From Bacteroidales bacterium (lineage in GTDB: Bacteria > Bacteroidota > Bacteroidia > Bacteroidales > UBA932), in assembly GCA_017527625.1 (NCBI GenBank), contig JAFXPV010000011.1, positions 1-28,922 on the forward strand: a DNA stretch of 28,922 nt. Direction: 5' to 3'. Positions 14,856 through 23,267 of the stretch are shown in pieces. The number at the start of each line of letters is the position of its first letter. Position 1 is the stretch's first letter. The notes under the pieces are model-generated. The model saw only the letters and a program-made list of their open reading frames with translations, did not search any database and was not told where the DNA came from. Position numbers and translations under genes: made by a program.

Positions 14856-15887
14856 ATGGACAAGATAGTTACTTTCGGAGAGGTTATGCTCCGTCTCGCA
14901 ACCCCCGGCTATGAGCGTTTCGGCCAGGGAAATATGCTTTCAGCCACCTTCGGCGGCGGCGAAGCCAATGTAGCCGTTTCACTTGCAAACTACGGTATGC
15001 CGGTGTCTTTCGTCACCCGTCTTCCCAAGAACGACATAGCCGCAGCCTGTGTCAGGGAGCTTCGTGGTTTCGGTGTCGACACATCTGATATTGTTTACGG
15101 CGGCGGACGCATAGGCATCTATTTCCTTGAGACAGGTGCAGTGAGCCGCGGCAGCAAGGTAATCTATGACCGCGCGAACTCTTCGATAGCCGACATCAAG
15201 CCTGGAATGATCGACTGGGACAAGGTGCTCGAAGGCGCCCGCTGGTTCCACTGGACCGGCATCACCCCTGCCATCTCCGAAGGTGCCGCTGCCGTCTGCC
15301 TTGAGGCAGTCAAGGCCTGCAATGCCAAGGGCATCACTGTTTCCTGCGACCTCAACTACCGCAAGAACCTCTGGAAATGGGGCAAGAGTGCGATGGAGGT
15401 TATGCCTGAGCTGGTAGCTTGCTCGGACATCATCCTCGGCAACGAGGAAGATGCATCCAAGGCTCTCGGTATCACTCCGGAAGGAGTCGACGTCGCTGCC
15501 GGCAAGGTTGAGGCTGAGGCCTATCTTTCTGTTTCAAAACAGATAATGGCCCGCTTCCCCCGCTGCAAGAAAGTGATCACTACCCTGCGCGGGTCAATCA
15601 ATGCCAACGACAACAGCTGGGCTGGCGTCCTCTACGATGGAGCCACCCTGTTCAAATCCCGCGAATACCGTATCACCCACATCGTCGACCGCGTCGGCGG
15701 CGGTGATTCGTTTATGGGCGGCCTGATCTACGGCCTGCTCAACTACGACAGCGACCAGAAGGCCCTCGATTTCGCAGTGGCTGCATCTTGTCTGAAACAT
15801 ACGATCTACGGCGACTACAACCGCGTCAGCGTGGAAGAAGTGGAAAAACTTATGGGCGGCGATGCCTCAGGGCGTGTTGCCAGATAA
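14856..15887 (+). CDS. kdgK: 2-keto-3-deoxygluconate kinase (PfkB family)
   Basis: A 343-residue cytosolic sugar kinase that phosphorylates 2-keto-3-deoxy-D-gluconate (KDG) to KDPG. The PfkB signatures are the N-terminal FGGGEANVAVSLANYG (about 30-45) and the C-terminal DRVGGGDSFMGGLIYGL (about 277-293) with the catalytic Asp in GGGDS. YGGGRIGIYFLE and DLNYRKNLW match KdgK-type members. It is first in a three-gene unit with eda (17 bp gap) and uxuA, which makes the KDG assignment strong: the next enzyme uses its product and uxuA makes its substrate. Confidence 0.93.
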   Translation: MDKIVTFGEVMLRLATPGYERFGQGNMLSATFGGGEANVAVSLANYGMPVSFVTRLPKNDIAAACVRELRGFGVDTSDIVYGGGRIGIYFLETGAVSRGSKVIYDRANSSIADIKPGMIDWDKVLEGARWFHWTGITPAISEGAAAVCLEAVKACNAKGITVSCDLNYRKNLWKWGKSAMEVMPELVACSDIILGNEEDASKALGITPEGVDVAAGKVEAEAYLSVSKQIMARFPRCKKVITTLRGSINANDNSWAGVLYDGATLFKSREYRITHIVDRVGGGDSFMGGLIYGLLNYDSDQKALDFAVAASCLKHTIYGDYNRVSVEEVEKLMGGDASGRVAR

Positions 15888-15904
15888 CCTAAAACAATAC
15901 GATT

Positions 15905-16573
15905 ATGAGCAGATTCAAAAGGCTTCACGTTCTCAATACCTTCGTAAGCACAGGTATCGTTCCCCTCTATTACAATTCAGACGCCGAAATCGTCAAGAAG
16001 GTCGTAAAGGCTTGCTATGACGGCGGCGCACGCGTGTTTGAATTCACCAACCGCGGCGACTTCGCCCACGAGGTGTTCGCGCAAGTGAACAAATGGTGCG
16101 CGAAGGAATGCCCCGAGATGATAATGGGTACGGGTTCTGTCTGCGACCCCGCAACTGCAGCTCTCTACATCCAGCTCGGAAGCAGCTTCATCGTATCGCC
16201 CAGCCTCAATCCTGATATGGCCAAGATCTGCAACCGCCGCAAGGTGGCCTGGATTCCCGGTTGCGGCACGCTGAGCGAAATCAATATGGCGGAGGAACTC
16301 GGCTGCGAGATAGTCAAGATATTCCCCGGTGCTGAAGTCGGCGGTCCGAGCTTCGTCAAGGCCGTCAAGGGTCCCTGCCCCTGGACTGAGCTTATGCCTT
16401 CGGGCGGCGTGACTCCCGAGAGGGAAAGCCTCGAAGCCTGGTTCAAGGCTGGTGTAGCCTGCGTAGGTCTCGGCTCGAAGCTTACTCCTAAGGATGTCAT
16501 CGCCAACGGCGATTTCGCTTTCATTGAGAGGAAAGTCCGCGAGGCTCTGGCCATCGTAAAGGAACTTAGATAG
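15905..16573 (+). CDS. eda: KDPG / 4-hydroxy-2-oxoglutarate aldolase
   Basis: A 222-residue class I aldolase splitting KDPG into pyruvate and glyceraldehyde-3-phosphate. The TIM-barrel active site is visible: the Glu in FEFTNRG (about residue 47), the Schiff-base Lys in EIVKIFPG (about residue 139) and the PSGGV phosphate loop (about 162-166). Length is close to other Eda proteins. Second gene of the hexuronate unit, 6 bp before uxuA; stop codon TAG. Confidence 0.93.
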   Translation: MSRFKRLHVLNTFVSTGIVPLYYNSDAEIVKKVVKACYDGGARVFEFTNRGDFAHEVFAQVNKWCAKECPEMIMGTGSVCDPATAALYIQLGSSFIVSPSLNPDMAKICNRRKVAWIPGCGTLSEINMAEELGCEIVKIFPGAEVGGPSFVKAVKGPCPWTELMPSGGVTPERESLEAWFKAGVACVGLGSKLTPKDVIANGDFAFIERKVREALAIVKELR

Positions 16574-16579
16574 AATATT

Positions 16580-17800
16580 ATGGTAAAACTTGAAAAAGCC
16601 TGGCGTTGGTTCGGCGAAAACGACGCCGTAACATTGGACAATCTCGTCCAGATGGGCATCGAAGGTGTTGTCACCGCTCTCCACCATCTTCCGACCGGCG
16701 TTGTCTGGCCCAAAGATGCCATTTTGAGGCGTAAACTTCAGATTGAATCCAAGGGTATGCGCTGGGCGGTTGTCGAGAGCGTGCCTGTGTCTGAAGACAT
16801 CAAAACCGGAAGCAGCAGACGCGACGAGCATATCGACAACTACCGCAAGACCATACGCAACCTCGGGCAATGCGGCATCGACACTGTCTGCTACAATTTT
16901 ATGCCGGTGCTGGACTGGTGCAGGACCATCCTGAACTACCCGTACGTCGGTGGCGGCATCGGACTTTGCTTCGACTACCCCACATTCGTCGCTTTTGACG
17001 TTTTCATCCTCAAGAGGCCCGGAGCCGAAAATGATTACAGCGAGAAAGATCTCGCCGACGCTCAGGAAGTCTTCAAGGCTATGACTCCCGAACAGGCCGA
17101 AACGCTCTGCTACAACATTATTGTCGCCACGCAGGGTTTCATCAACGGCGCCGTCGACAGTTCAGCCAGCGACTATAAGGAAATATTCCTTTATTACATC
17201 TCCCGCTACAAGGACATCGACAAGGAGCAGTACCGCGCCAACCTCAAGTATTTCATCGACGCACTGATCCCTGTCTGCGAAAAATACGGCGTCAATCTGG
17301 CCATCCATCCCGACGATCCGCCCTACCCCATCCTCGGAATGCCCCGCATTATGGGATGTGCCGACGATATGGAGTGGCTCGCCAAGGCCAATCCTTCGAC
17401 CCGCAACGGCATTACTTTCTGCACCGGTTCGCTTTCGGGCCGCCAGGACAACGATATGGTGGCGATGGCTGAACGCTTTGCCGACCGCATCCACTTCCTG
17501 CACCTGCGCAACACCCGTTACATAGGTCACAGCCGCAGTTTCTATGAGTCGGGTCACCTCTACGGAGACCTTGATATGCCGGCTATCGTCGAGGTATTTA
17601 TGCGCGAGCAGCGCCGCCGTCTTGCCGAAGGCCGCAAGGACTTCCGTATGCCGGTGCGTCCAGACCACGGCATCCGCATCCTCAATGACCTCGACGCCGA
17701 CAAATACAACATCGGCTACCCGCTCAACGGACGCCTTCGCGGCATCGCCGAGCTCGACGGCCTGATGGTAGGCATCGACAGGATGCTGTCACGGGAATAG
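16580..17800 (+). CDS. uxuA: Mannonate dehydratase
   Basis: A 406-residue metal-dependent enzyme that dehydrates D-mannonate to KDG, in the glucuronate branch. Recognisable segments: the N-terminal WRWFGENDAVTL, NLAIHPDDPPYPILGMPRI with the metal/active-site His and Asp (about 235-250), FCTGSLSGR, FLHLRNTR and RPDHGIRILND near the C-terminus. Length agrees with UxuA. It follows eda by 6 bp; the stop is TAG. The fructuronate reductase (uxuB) that would supply mannonate is not in the window. Confidence 0.94.
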   Translation: MVKLEKAWRWFGENDAVTLDNLVQMGIEGVVTALHHLPTGVVWPKDAILRRKLQIESKGMRWAVVESVPVSEDIKTGSSRRDEHIDNYRKTIRNLGQCGIDTVCYNFMPVLDWCRTILNYPYVGGGIGLCFDYPTFVAFDVFILKRPGAENDYSEKDLADAQEVFKAMTPEQAETLCYNIIVATQGFINGAVDSSASDYKEIFLYYISRYKDIDKEQYRANLKYFIDALIPVCEKYGVNLAIHPDDPPYPILGMPRIMGCADDMEWLAKANPSTRNGITFCTGSLSGRQDNDMVAMAERFADRIHFLHLRNTRYIGHSRSFYESGHLYGDLDMPAIVEVFMREQRRRLAEGRKDFRMPVRPDHGIRILNDLDADKYNIGYPLNGRLRGIAELDGLMVGIDRMLSRE

Positions 17801-17955
17801 ATTTCCCATTTCTGCACCACAATATGGATGTAAAGCCGTGTGGTTCATACTGTGGTCATTATCCGTTTTCCGGCGACAATATGAAGAAATGCGCATCACG
17901 TTCATTTCGTCGCCAAGAAGGAGCGCTCGCACACATACAGACGGAAGAAACAGGT
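17801..17955. other. Non-coding spacer with a bulged hairpin
   Basis: No credible gene. A two-step stem is present at 17872-17914: GGCGAC (17872-17877) pairs with GTCGCC (17909-17914) and GAAATG (17886-17891) with CATTTC (17903-17908), leaving an 8-nt bulge. No T-run follows, so it is not a standard terminator for uxuA. Short open frames here lack codon structure. Confidence 0.45.
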
Positions 17956-18128
17956 ATCAGCTGTAAGCGCAGACTGCCTTGCGGCGACACTACCGCCCTC
18001 GGTAGTGAAGAGGGAGGGGCCCGTTGGATACGAGTTCTGCGAAGCAGGACGAAGTAGGCAATGGGAGGGGCGAAGTGAGCCGAAGGCGAACGGAGGTCGC
18101 CGCAAGGCAGTCTGCACTTACAGCTGAT
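17956..18128. repeat. 173-bp palindromic element with 33-bp terminal inverted repeats (MITE/REP-like)
   Basis: The left arm 17956-17988 and right arm 18096-18128 are reverse complements with one mismatch (C at 17968, where the complement of the right arm has T). Inside are a perfect hairpin (ACTACCG pairing with CGGTAGT, 17989-18006), a wobble hairpin (GTTCTGC-GAA-GCAGGAC, 18034-18050) and purine-rich GGGAGGGG/CGAAG stretches. The right arm ends on the last base of the DUF456 stop codon. No transposase and no obvious target-site duplication. It lies between convergent genes and could be a dispersed mobile repeat, a bidirectional terminator, or a structured RNA. Confidence 0.7.
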
Positions 18129-18610
18129 CAGAAGACGTACTTGATGATGTCGTAAAACAGGATACCGCTTACTATGAGCTTGGCACCGGTGCCGGACATA
18201 AAGCCGAGAAAAGCGCCCAGGCTTGCCTTGAAGGAATCCCACACGCCTCTTTTCTCGAAGAGGAATTCACCCAGGAAGGCTCCTGCCAGAGAACCCAGGA
18301 TGATGCCGAAGGGCGAGAACATACCGATGAAAAGGCCTATCATCGCTCCGACGCTGGCTGCCTTGTGCCCGCCAGTCACCTTGGTGAACCACGCCGGCAC
18401 GAAGTAGTCGAATATCGTCACGATCACAGTCACGGCCAGCCAAATCATCAGAAAACGCAGTGTCATCGGATCCGCCACTCCCCTCTGGCCTGAGAAATAC
18501 ACGAGAAGAAGGCCGACCCAGCTGAGCGGAGGGCCCGGAAGGGCGGGAATGATGCTGCCTACGATTCCCACAAGACCCAGGATCAATGCAAAAACACAGA
18601 ATACGTCCAT
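18128..18610 (-). CDS. DUF456 family membrane protein
   Basis: A 160-residue integral membrane protein of the DUF456 family, function unknown. It opens with a hydrophobic helix and the family motif GIIPALPGPPLSWVG-type stretch (here GSIIPALPGPPLSWVGLLLVY, about 20-40). Glycine-rich membrane segments follow (GAMIGLFIGMFSPFGIILGSLAGAFLGE), then a last helix near the C-terminus. It starts 4 nt after the EamA stop, so the two form an operon. Its TGA stop shares its last base with the palindromic element. Confidence 0.88.
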   Translation of the reverse strand: MDVFCVFALILGLVGIVGSIIPALPGPPLSWVGLLLVYFSGQRGVADPMTLRFLMIWLAVTVIVTIFDYFVPAWFTKVTGGHKAASVGAMIGLFIGMFSPFGIILGSLAGAFLGEFLFEKRGVWDSFKASLGAFLGFMSGTGAKLIVSGILFYDIIKYVF

Positions 18611-18614
18611 AGTA

Positions 18615-19520
18615 CTATTCGGCAGGCGAAGCCGCCCTTGATTTGTTTACAATCCAGACTCCGGCGAACACCAGCACGATGGCCAGCACCTTCTGCCAGC
18701 TGAGAGTGTCCATCCCGGCTATGATGCTCACCACCACTGCGATGATGGGCTGAAGATAGGTATACATACTGACGATGGTCGGCCTGAGCCTGCGCTGTCC
18801 GGCAGGTATCAAGAAATAGGCCACGAAGGTCGCCAGCACGATCAGGTATGCAATCTCCAGCCATACCTTCGGCGTGACGGCCGCATAATCCACCGACAGG
18901 ATCGGCTTTATGCTCAGTGGGATTGAGACCACCATCGCAAAGAAGAACATCCACTTCATCAGCGTCACTATGCCGTATTTCTGCGTGAGAGGCCTGAAAA
19001 TGCCAAGATATGCACCAAAGGTGAAGCAGTTGGCCACCAGCAGCGCAATTCCGGCCGGAGTCGAACTCTGCAACCCGCCCTTGAAATGCAGAGAGGTGAA
19101 GATCAGCAGCAGCGCACCCGCCAGCGAAGTCACCACACCCAGCACCTTCTTGCCGGTGATCGGCTCCCCGAGAAACACAGCCGCGAACAACATCGCCCAC
19201 ATCGGAGTCAGCGAGCCGATAATCGAGCAGTCGATGGACGAAGCCATCGTAATGCCCTTCAGAAAAGTATACTGCGGCAGCGCCAGCCCGATGATGCCGG
19301 CCAGCGCCATCAGGCAAACATCCTTGAAAGGCACCTTCTCGGGCTTTGCAAAGAGCGACATCAGCCAGAAAATACCCGCTGCCAGAATCATCCTCGCCCC
19401 GAAGAGCGCCTCCGGCGACACAGACTCCGCATTCGCAATATCCTTGCAGAACACAATGTTCAGCCCGAATATCGTATACGCCACCGCGCACGCCAGATGC
19501 CCCGTCAGTTTGGAATTCAT
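18615..19520 (-). CDS. EamA/DMT-superfamily transporter
   Basis: A 301-residue inner-membrane permease with about ten transmembrane helices arranged as two EamA repeats (roughly residues 5-140 and 155-290), as in metabolite exporters of the RhaT/YdcZ type. Repeat signatures include SLTPMWAMLFAAVFLGEPIT in the first half and SMYTYLQPIIAVVVSIIAG in the second. The substrate is unknown. ATG 19520 is preferred over 19547 because the first helix begins right after it and the -7-like element lies between the two. Co-transcribed with DUF456. Confidence 0.9.
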   Translation of the reverse strand: MNSKLTGHLACAVAYTIFGLNIVFCKDIANAESVSPEALFGARMILAAGIFWLMSLFAKPEKVPFKDVCLMALAGIIGLALPQYTFLKGITMASSIDCSIIGSLTPMWAMLFAAVFLGEPITGKKVLGVVTSLAGALLLIFTSLHFKGGLQSSTPAGIALLVANCFTFGAYLGIFRPLTQKYGIVTLMKWMFFFAMVVSIPLSIKPILSVDYAAVTPKVWLEIAYLIVLATFVAYFLIPAGQRRLRPTIVSMYTYLQPIIAVVVSIIAGMDTLSWQKVLAIVLVFAGVWIVNKSRAASPAE

Positions 19521-19525
19521 AGGGC

Positions 19526-19533
19526 CAAAGATA
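19526..19533 (-). promoter_or_regulatory. Putative -7 element (TATCTTTG) very close to the EamA start
   Basis: Full TAnnTTTG match ending only 5 nt before ATG 19520. If used, the transcript would be nearly leaderless; otherwise it is a chance match. Confidence 0.35.
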
Positions 19534-19868
19534 GTGATTCGAAGCAATTGTTTGTGTTATGCGCTGAAGATTTGCCTCGTGAAATAATAATATTTGATAT
19601 CAATTTATCTCATATATTTTTTCAGTTTTTTGCCGTGATTTGCAATGTGCTTGTTTCCAGAATGGTACGTAAACACCTTCCCTTGATTACGAAGGGGAGA
19701 TGTTTGCTTAAACCAGTATCATTCAGCCGCTTGCGCATCACGCAGCTTCACATCACTCATCGCGCTTACTGCGGCTGCGGGCGGCGGCTGTTGCCTGACT
19801 TTTTATTAACTTTACGGTAAAGATCAGGCTGGCACGATTATCGCCGTACAATCGGCCAAACCTCTTTA
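19534..19868. other. Divergent intergenic region upstream of the serpins
   Basis: No gene seen in 335 bp. It holds an AT-rich stretch (19580-19630), an imperfect hairpin at 19671-19705 (AAACACCTTCCCTT against AAGGGGAGATGTTT, one mismatch and one wobble), and a weak -7-like TAACTTTA at 19807-19814 that is part of a 13-bp palindrome (CTTTAC-G-GTAAAG, 19810-19822). The last is the best promoter candidate for the serpin pair, giving a leader of about 45 nt. Confidence 0.45.
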
Positions 19869-21119
19869 ATGATTCAGACAATGTTTACGGTTATACTTTT
19901 AGCTGCTATGTTGATGACAAACCCCACAGTCTGCGGCAACGGCAACGAGCTGCAGAAGGATGATAACGTACGCAAGAGCATCGAATTGACTGAGGCTCAG
20001 CGAGGGCTCAGCCGCTCGTCGAACGATTTCACTTTTGACTTTATGAAGATCCTGGCCGGAAAAGAGAAGGATGATGCCAATATCTTCGCATCGCCGTTCA
20101 GCCTGCGGACTGTGCTCTCGATGACGGCTGAAGGGGCTGCAGGAGACACTAAGGACGAGATGCGCCGCGCGCTTAAGCTGTCAGAATTCAGCGAGGAGGA
20201 TGCCACCGGCTACTTCAAGACGATTATCCCTGCTCTTCAGGGGGCTGACAAGACTACGGTGATGGAAATCGCCAATTCCTTCTGGTCAAAGAAGGCTATC
20301 CCGATCAAGAAGGACTACGTCGCAATGCTGAAGGCTGACTACTACGCCGAGTGCGAAACTCTGGCTGACAACGGGATAGCAGCGGCAGGGGCAGTGAACT
20401 CCTGGTGCGGCCGCAAGACCCACGGTATGATCAATATGATAGTCGACCAGATTCCGGACGACCAGATGGTTGCGCTGATCAACGCCCTCTATTTCAAAGG
20501 CGAATGGAGCTCACCGTTCAATAAGGATTACAACTACGACGACGACTTCCACAATTACGACGGGTCGACCAAGAAGGTAACTCTTATGAAGAAGGAGACA
20601 TCGATGAATGTCTACCGCGGCAAACAGGCTGCGGCCATCAACCTTCCTTACGGCAACGAGGCCTTCCAGATGACCGTCATCCTTCCCAATGAAGGTGTGA
20701 ATGTCGACGATGTGGTCGCCGGCCTTGACGCTGAGAGCTGGAGGCGCTACCGCAACTACGGCGAAAGGCATCCGGTGACGGTCTCGTTCCCCAAATTCGA
20801 AAGTGAATATTCAGCATCTGCCAACTGCATCGAGACGCTGAAAGATATGGGGATGGAAAAGGCCTTCACCAGGGGCGCCGACTTCAGCGGCATCAGCGAC
20901 GTCAGCGTCTTCATCGACCAGGTGATCCACAAGGCCAAGGTAAAAGTCAATGAAGAAGGCACCGAAGCCGCAGCTGTCTCATACGTCGGAATGAGGCTTG
21001 GCAGCGCTGCCGTGCCGCTGGAACACGTCTACTTCAAGGTCGACAGGCCTTTCATCTACGCCATAAGCGAAATCAGCACCGGCACCATCGTATTTATGGG
21101 CATCCAGAAACAATTCTGA
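19869..21119 (+). CDS. Serpin (serine/cysteine protease inhibitor), copy 1
   Basis: A 416-residue exported protein of the serpin fold, which traps proteases by a cleavage-driven conformational change. The N-terminus has a hydrophobic signal; a Cys at residue 22 (PTVC) may be lipidated, but the lipobox is poor. Family blocks: NIFASPFSLRTVLSMTAEGAAGDTKDEM, NALYFKGEW, INLPYGNEAFQMTVILPN, and the breach/shutter sequence near the C-terminus (FKVDRPFIYAISE). The hinge is canonical (KVNEEGTEAAA, Glu362 onwards), so it should be inhibitory. The reactive loop continues SYVGMRLGSAAVPLEH; the cleavage site cannot be fixed because the loop is longer than in model serpins. First of two tandem paralogues. 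Confidence 0.94.
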   Translation: MIQTMFTVILLAAMLMTNPTVCGNGNELQKDDNVRKSIELTEAQRGLSRSSNDFTFDFMKILAGKEKDDANIFASPFSLRTVLSMTAEGAAGDTKDEMRRALKLSEFSEEDATGYFKTIIPALQGADKTTVMEIANSFWSKKAIPIKKDYVAMLKADYYAECETLADNGIAAAGAVNSWCGRKTHGMINMIVDQIPDDQMVALINALYFKGEWSSPFNKDYNYDDDFHNYDGSTKKVTLMKKETSMNVYRGKQAAAINLPYGNEAFQMTVILPNEGVNVDDVVAGLDAESWRRYRNYGERHPVTVSFPKFESEYSASANCIETLKDMGMEKAFTRGADFSGISDVSVFIDQVIHKAKVKVNEEGTEAAAVSYVGMRLGSAAVPLEHVYFKVDRPFIYAISEISTGTIVFMGIQKQF

Positions 21120-21137
21120 CAACACAATGCAAAAAAG

Positions 21138-22376
21138 ATGAAAATGTTTACCGTCACACTAATAGCCGCAATTATGCTTTTCAACAACTGCAACAAAAAA
21201 GCCGAGCCGCAGAAGGACGACAATGTCCGCAAGGATATCGAACTGACAGAGACACAGAAAGATCTTTGCCGCACGGCGAATGAATTCACCTTCGATTTTA
21301 TGAAGCTTCTGGCCGGAAAGGAGGACAAGGACGCCAATATGTTCGCATCGCCTTTCAGCCTCCAGACTGTCCTTGCAATGACAGCCGAAGGCGCTGTCGG
21401 CGATACCAAAACCGAGATGCTCAAGGCCCTCAGGCTGTCGGGCTTCAGCGAGGAGGATATTGCAGGTTTTTATAGGACACTCATCCCTGCCCTTCAGAGT
21501 GTAGACAAGAAAACCGTGATGGAAATTGCCAACTCTTTCTGGTCAAAGGAGGTGATCGTCGTCAAAGATGATTACGCAGCCAAACTGCAGAAAAACTACT
21601 ACGCGGAGTGCAAGACACTGGTCAATGACGGTTTTGACGCGGCGATCGCAATGAACGACTGGTGCTCGAAGAAGACCCACGGGATGATCGACCATATTGT
21701 CGACCAGGTTTCCGAAGAGCAGATGGTAGCGCTCATCAACGCCCTTTATTTCAAAGGTGAATGGAGTGACAAGTTCTATGAGAAATACAGCCGTAAAGAA
21801 AAATTCAACAATCACGACGGCTCGACCAGCGATGTCACTATGATGAGACGCACTGACGATATGTTCGTAGTTCTGGACGAAGATGCCTGGGCGCTCACCC
21901 TGCCTTACGGCAACCGTGCGTACCGGATGACAGTCATTCTCCCGAAGAAAGGTGTCGACGTCGATGCCGTTTTTGCAGGCCTCGATGAGGACAGTTGGAA
22001 AGAATATCTCCACGGCGGCTACGAACGTGAAGTCGTCCTCTCTCTTCCCAAGTTCGAGACCGAATACTCAGCTTCAGACCTTTGCATACAGACCCTCAAG
22101 GAGATGGGCTTGAAGAAAGCTTTCGAACGCAGCGCCGACTTCTCCGGCATCAGCAACGTCGCCCTTTACATCAGCCAGATAATCCACAAGGCAAAGGTGA
22201 AAGTGAATGAGGAAGGCACCGAAGCAGCTGCTGTGTCATACGTCGGAATGGACCTTGCCACCGCAATTCCGAGAGATGAGCCCATCGAGTTCAAGGTCGA
22301 CCGCCCGTACATCTACGCTATCAGCGAGGTCAGCACCGGCGCCATCACATTCATCGGCATCCAGAAACAATTCTGA
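21138..22376 (+). CDS. Serpin (serine/cysteine protease inhibitor), copy 2
   Basis: A 412-residue paralogue of the preceding serpin, 18 bp downstream and similar along its whole length (shared QKDDNVRK, FASPFSL, ANSFWSK, FKGEW, AKVKVNEEGTEAAAVSYVGM). The N-terminus MKMFTVTLIAAIMLFNNCNKK looks like a lipoprotein signal with Cys18, although Asn at -1 is unusual. The hinge is intact and the reactive loop differs after the shared VGM: DLATAIPRDEPIE here versus RLGSAAVPLEHVY in copy 1, which predicts different target proteases. Its stop codon abuts the stop codon of the convergent GDPD-like gene with no base between. Confidence 0.94.
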   Translation: MKMFTVTLIAAIMLFNNCNKKAEPQKDDNVRKDIELTETQKDLCRTANEFTFDFMKLLAGKEDKDANMFASPFSLQTVLAMTAEGAVGDTKTEMLKALRLSGFSEEDIAGFYRTLIPALQSVDKKTVMEIANSFWSKEVIVVKDDYAAKLQKNYYAECKTLVNDGFDAAIAMNDWCSKKTHGMIDHIVDQVSEEQMVALINALYFKGEWSDKFYEKYSRKEKFNNHDGSTSDVTMMRRTDDMFVVLDEDAWALTLPYGNRAYRMTVILPKKGVDVDAVFAGLDEDSWKEYLHGGYEREVVLSLPKFETEYSASDLCIQTLKEMGLKKAFERSADFSGISNVALYISQIIHKAKVKVNEEGTEAAAVSYVGMDLATAIPRDEPIEFKVDRPYIYAISEVSTGAITFIGIQKQF

Positions 22377-23168
22377 TTATTCTTCGAAAAGAGCGCTGTT
22401 GGAACGGTAGAACAGCGCGCACTCGTCAGGGCGGTCGGAATTCATATAGTCGATGCCCAGCGAATAGAACACGTGGTAAACCGTTTCGCTCTCGGGAGCA
22501 CCCCAGAAGCGGAGCGGTTTTCCCTGTGAATGGGCCTTGCCAACTGCATCCATTACCTTTTCCCAGCCGGCTTTGCTGCCACGGCCGCGGCCTCTCCACA
22601 GTGTATATTTATAGAAAGGAGCGCTGAACAGCGCGATGCGCTGCAGCTGCGACGGGGTGTATTCCAGTTCCAGGTTGCCGTCGAAGAAGATGAAATCAGG
22701 ATATTTGCCAAAATCGGCGGGAGCAGGCACATTGCCGGTCATCACCACCCTCACTGCGTAGGGATTCACCGCAGGGTCGAAGACGTCGCGGTGTGCCGAG
22801 AGCAGTTTCACCAGCGTGCCCAGGGTCGGCTCGGTCGTCTCCTTGATGTCGACCATCAGCTGGAGCGTCTGCTCGCTGTCCGCCCAGGCCCTGCCGCCGT
22901 TCTGACTGAACACCTGCAGCAGCGGCTGGAGATAGAGAGCCTCGAAGGTGCGTTCCGGCTTGATGTCCTTGCGGTCGTGGCTGACAAAGAGAGTGCCGTC
23001 GATGCAATAGACGTCTGCCTCCACGGAGTCGAAGCGCTCGCTGTAAGCCGCCCAGAACGGCGCCACGCGCTCGTAGTCGTTATGCGAATGCAGCAGCACC
23101 GGATTCTGTCCACGCGCACCCACAGAACAAAGCATCAGAACCGCCAGCAGTATCACCATCTTTTTCAT
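22377..23168 (-). CDS. Exported GDPD / PI-PLC-like phosphodiesterase family protein
   Basis: A 263-residue exported protein with the TIM-barrel fold of glycerophosphodiester phosphodiesterases and phosphatidylinositol phospholipase C. Residues 1-20 form a signal peptide ending in ARGQ. Active-site-like sequences are HSHNDYE (residues 28-34), VEADVY (about 50-55) and SHDRK (about 63-67). Length is normal for the Bacteroidota members. The phosphodiester substrate is unknown. Convergent with serpin 2, zero spacing. ATG 23168 lies 7 nt after a -7-like element; residue 4 (ATG 23159) is an alternative start. Confidence 0.85.
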   Translation of the reverse strand: MKKMVILLAVLMLCSVGARGQNPVLLHSHNDYERVAPFWAAYSERFDSVEADVYCIDGTLFVSHDRKDIKPERTFEALYLQPLLQVFSQNGGRAWADSEQTLQLMVDIKETTEPTLGTLVKLLSAHRDVFDPAVNPYAVRVVMTGNVPAPADFGKYPDFIFFDGNLELEYTPSQLQRIALFSAPFYKYTLWRGRGRGSKAGWEKVMDAVGKAHSQGKPLRFWGAPESETVYHVFYSLGIDYMNSDRPDECALFYRSNSALFEE

Positions 23169-23175
23169 ATCACCC

Positions 23176-23183
23176 CAAAGTTA
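23176..23183 (-). promoter_or_regulatory. Putative -7 element (TAACTTTG) for the GDPD-like gene
   Basis: Full TAnnTTTG match ending 7 nt before the ATG, implying a very short leader. No -33 TTTG at the expected distance. Confidence 0.4.
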
Positions 23184-23248
23184 ACAAATAATGCGGTAAT
23201 GGCTACACGCATCGTAAACGCGAAAGGCCGCAACAACACGGACACAAT

Positions 23249-23267
23249 TGGTTCCCTGAGGGAACCA
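23249..23267. repeat. 19-bp perfect palindrome in a purine-rich intergenic stretch
   Basis: TGGTTCCCT and AGGGAACCA flank a single G. A purine-rich run (AAAGGAGGGG, GGAAGGAGGCGAAGC) follows up to the tRNA terminator and recalls the interior of the element at 17956-18128. It is probably a decayed or partial intergenic repeat; 23184-23340 holds no gene. Confidence 0.5.

Noticed and set aside
17824..18057. A 77-codon open frame after uxuA
   Set aside because: It runs into the inverted-repeat element, has a Cys/Arg-rich composition unlike neighbours, and no family resemblance.
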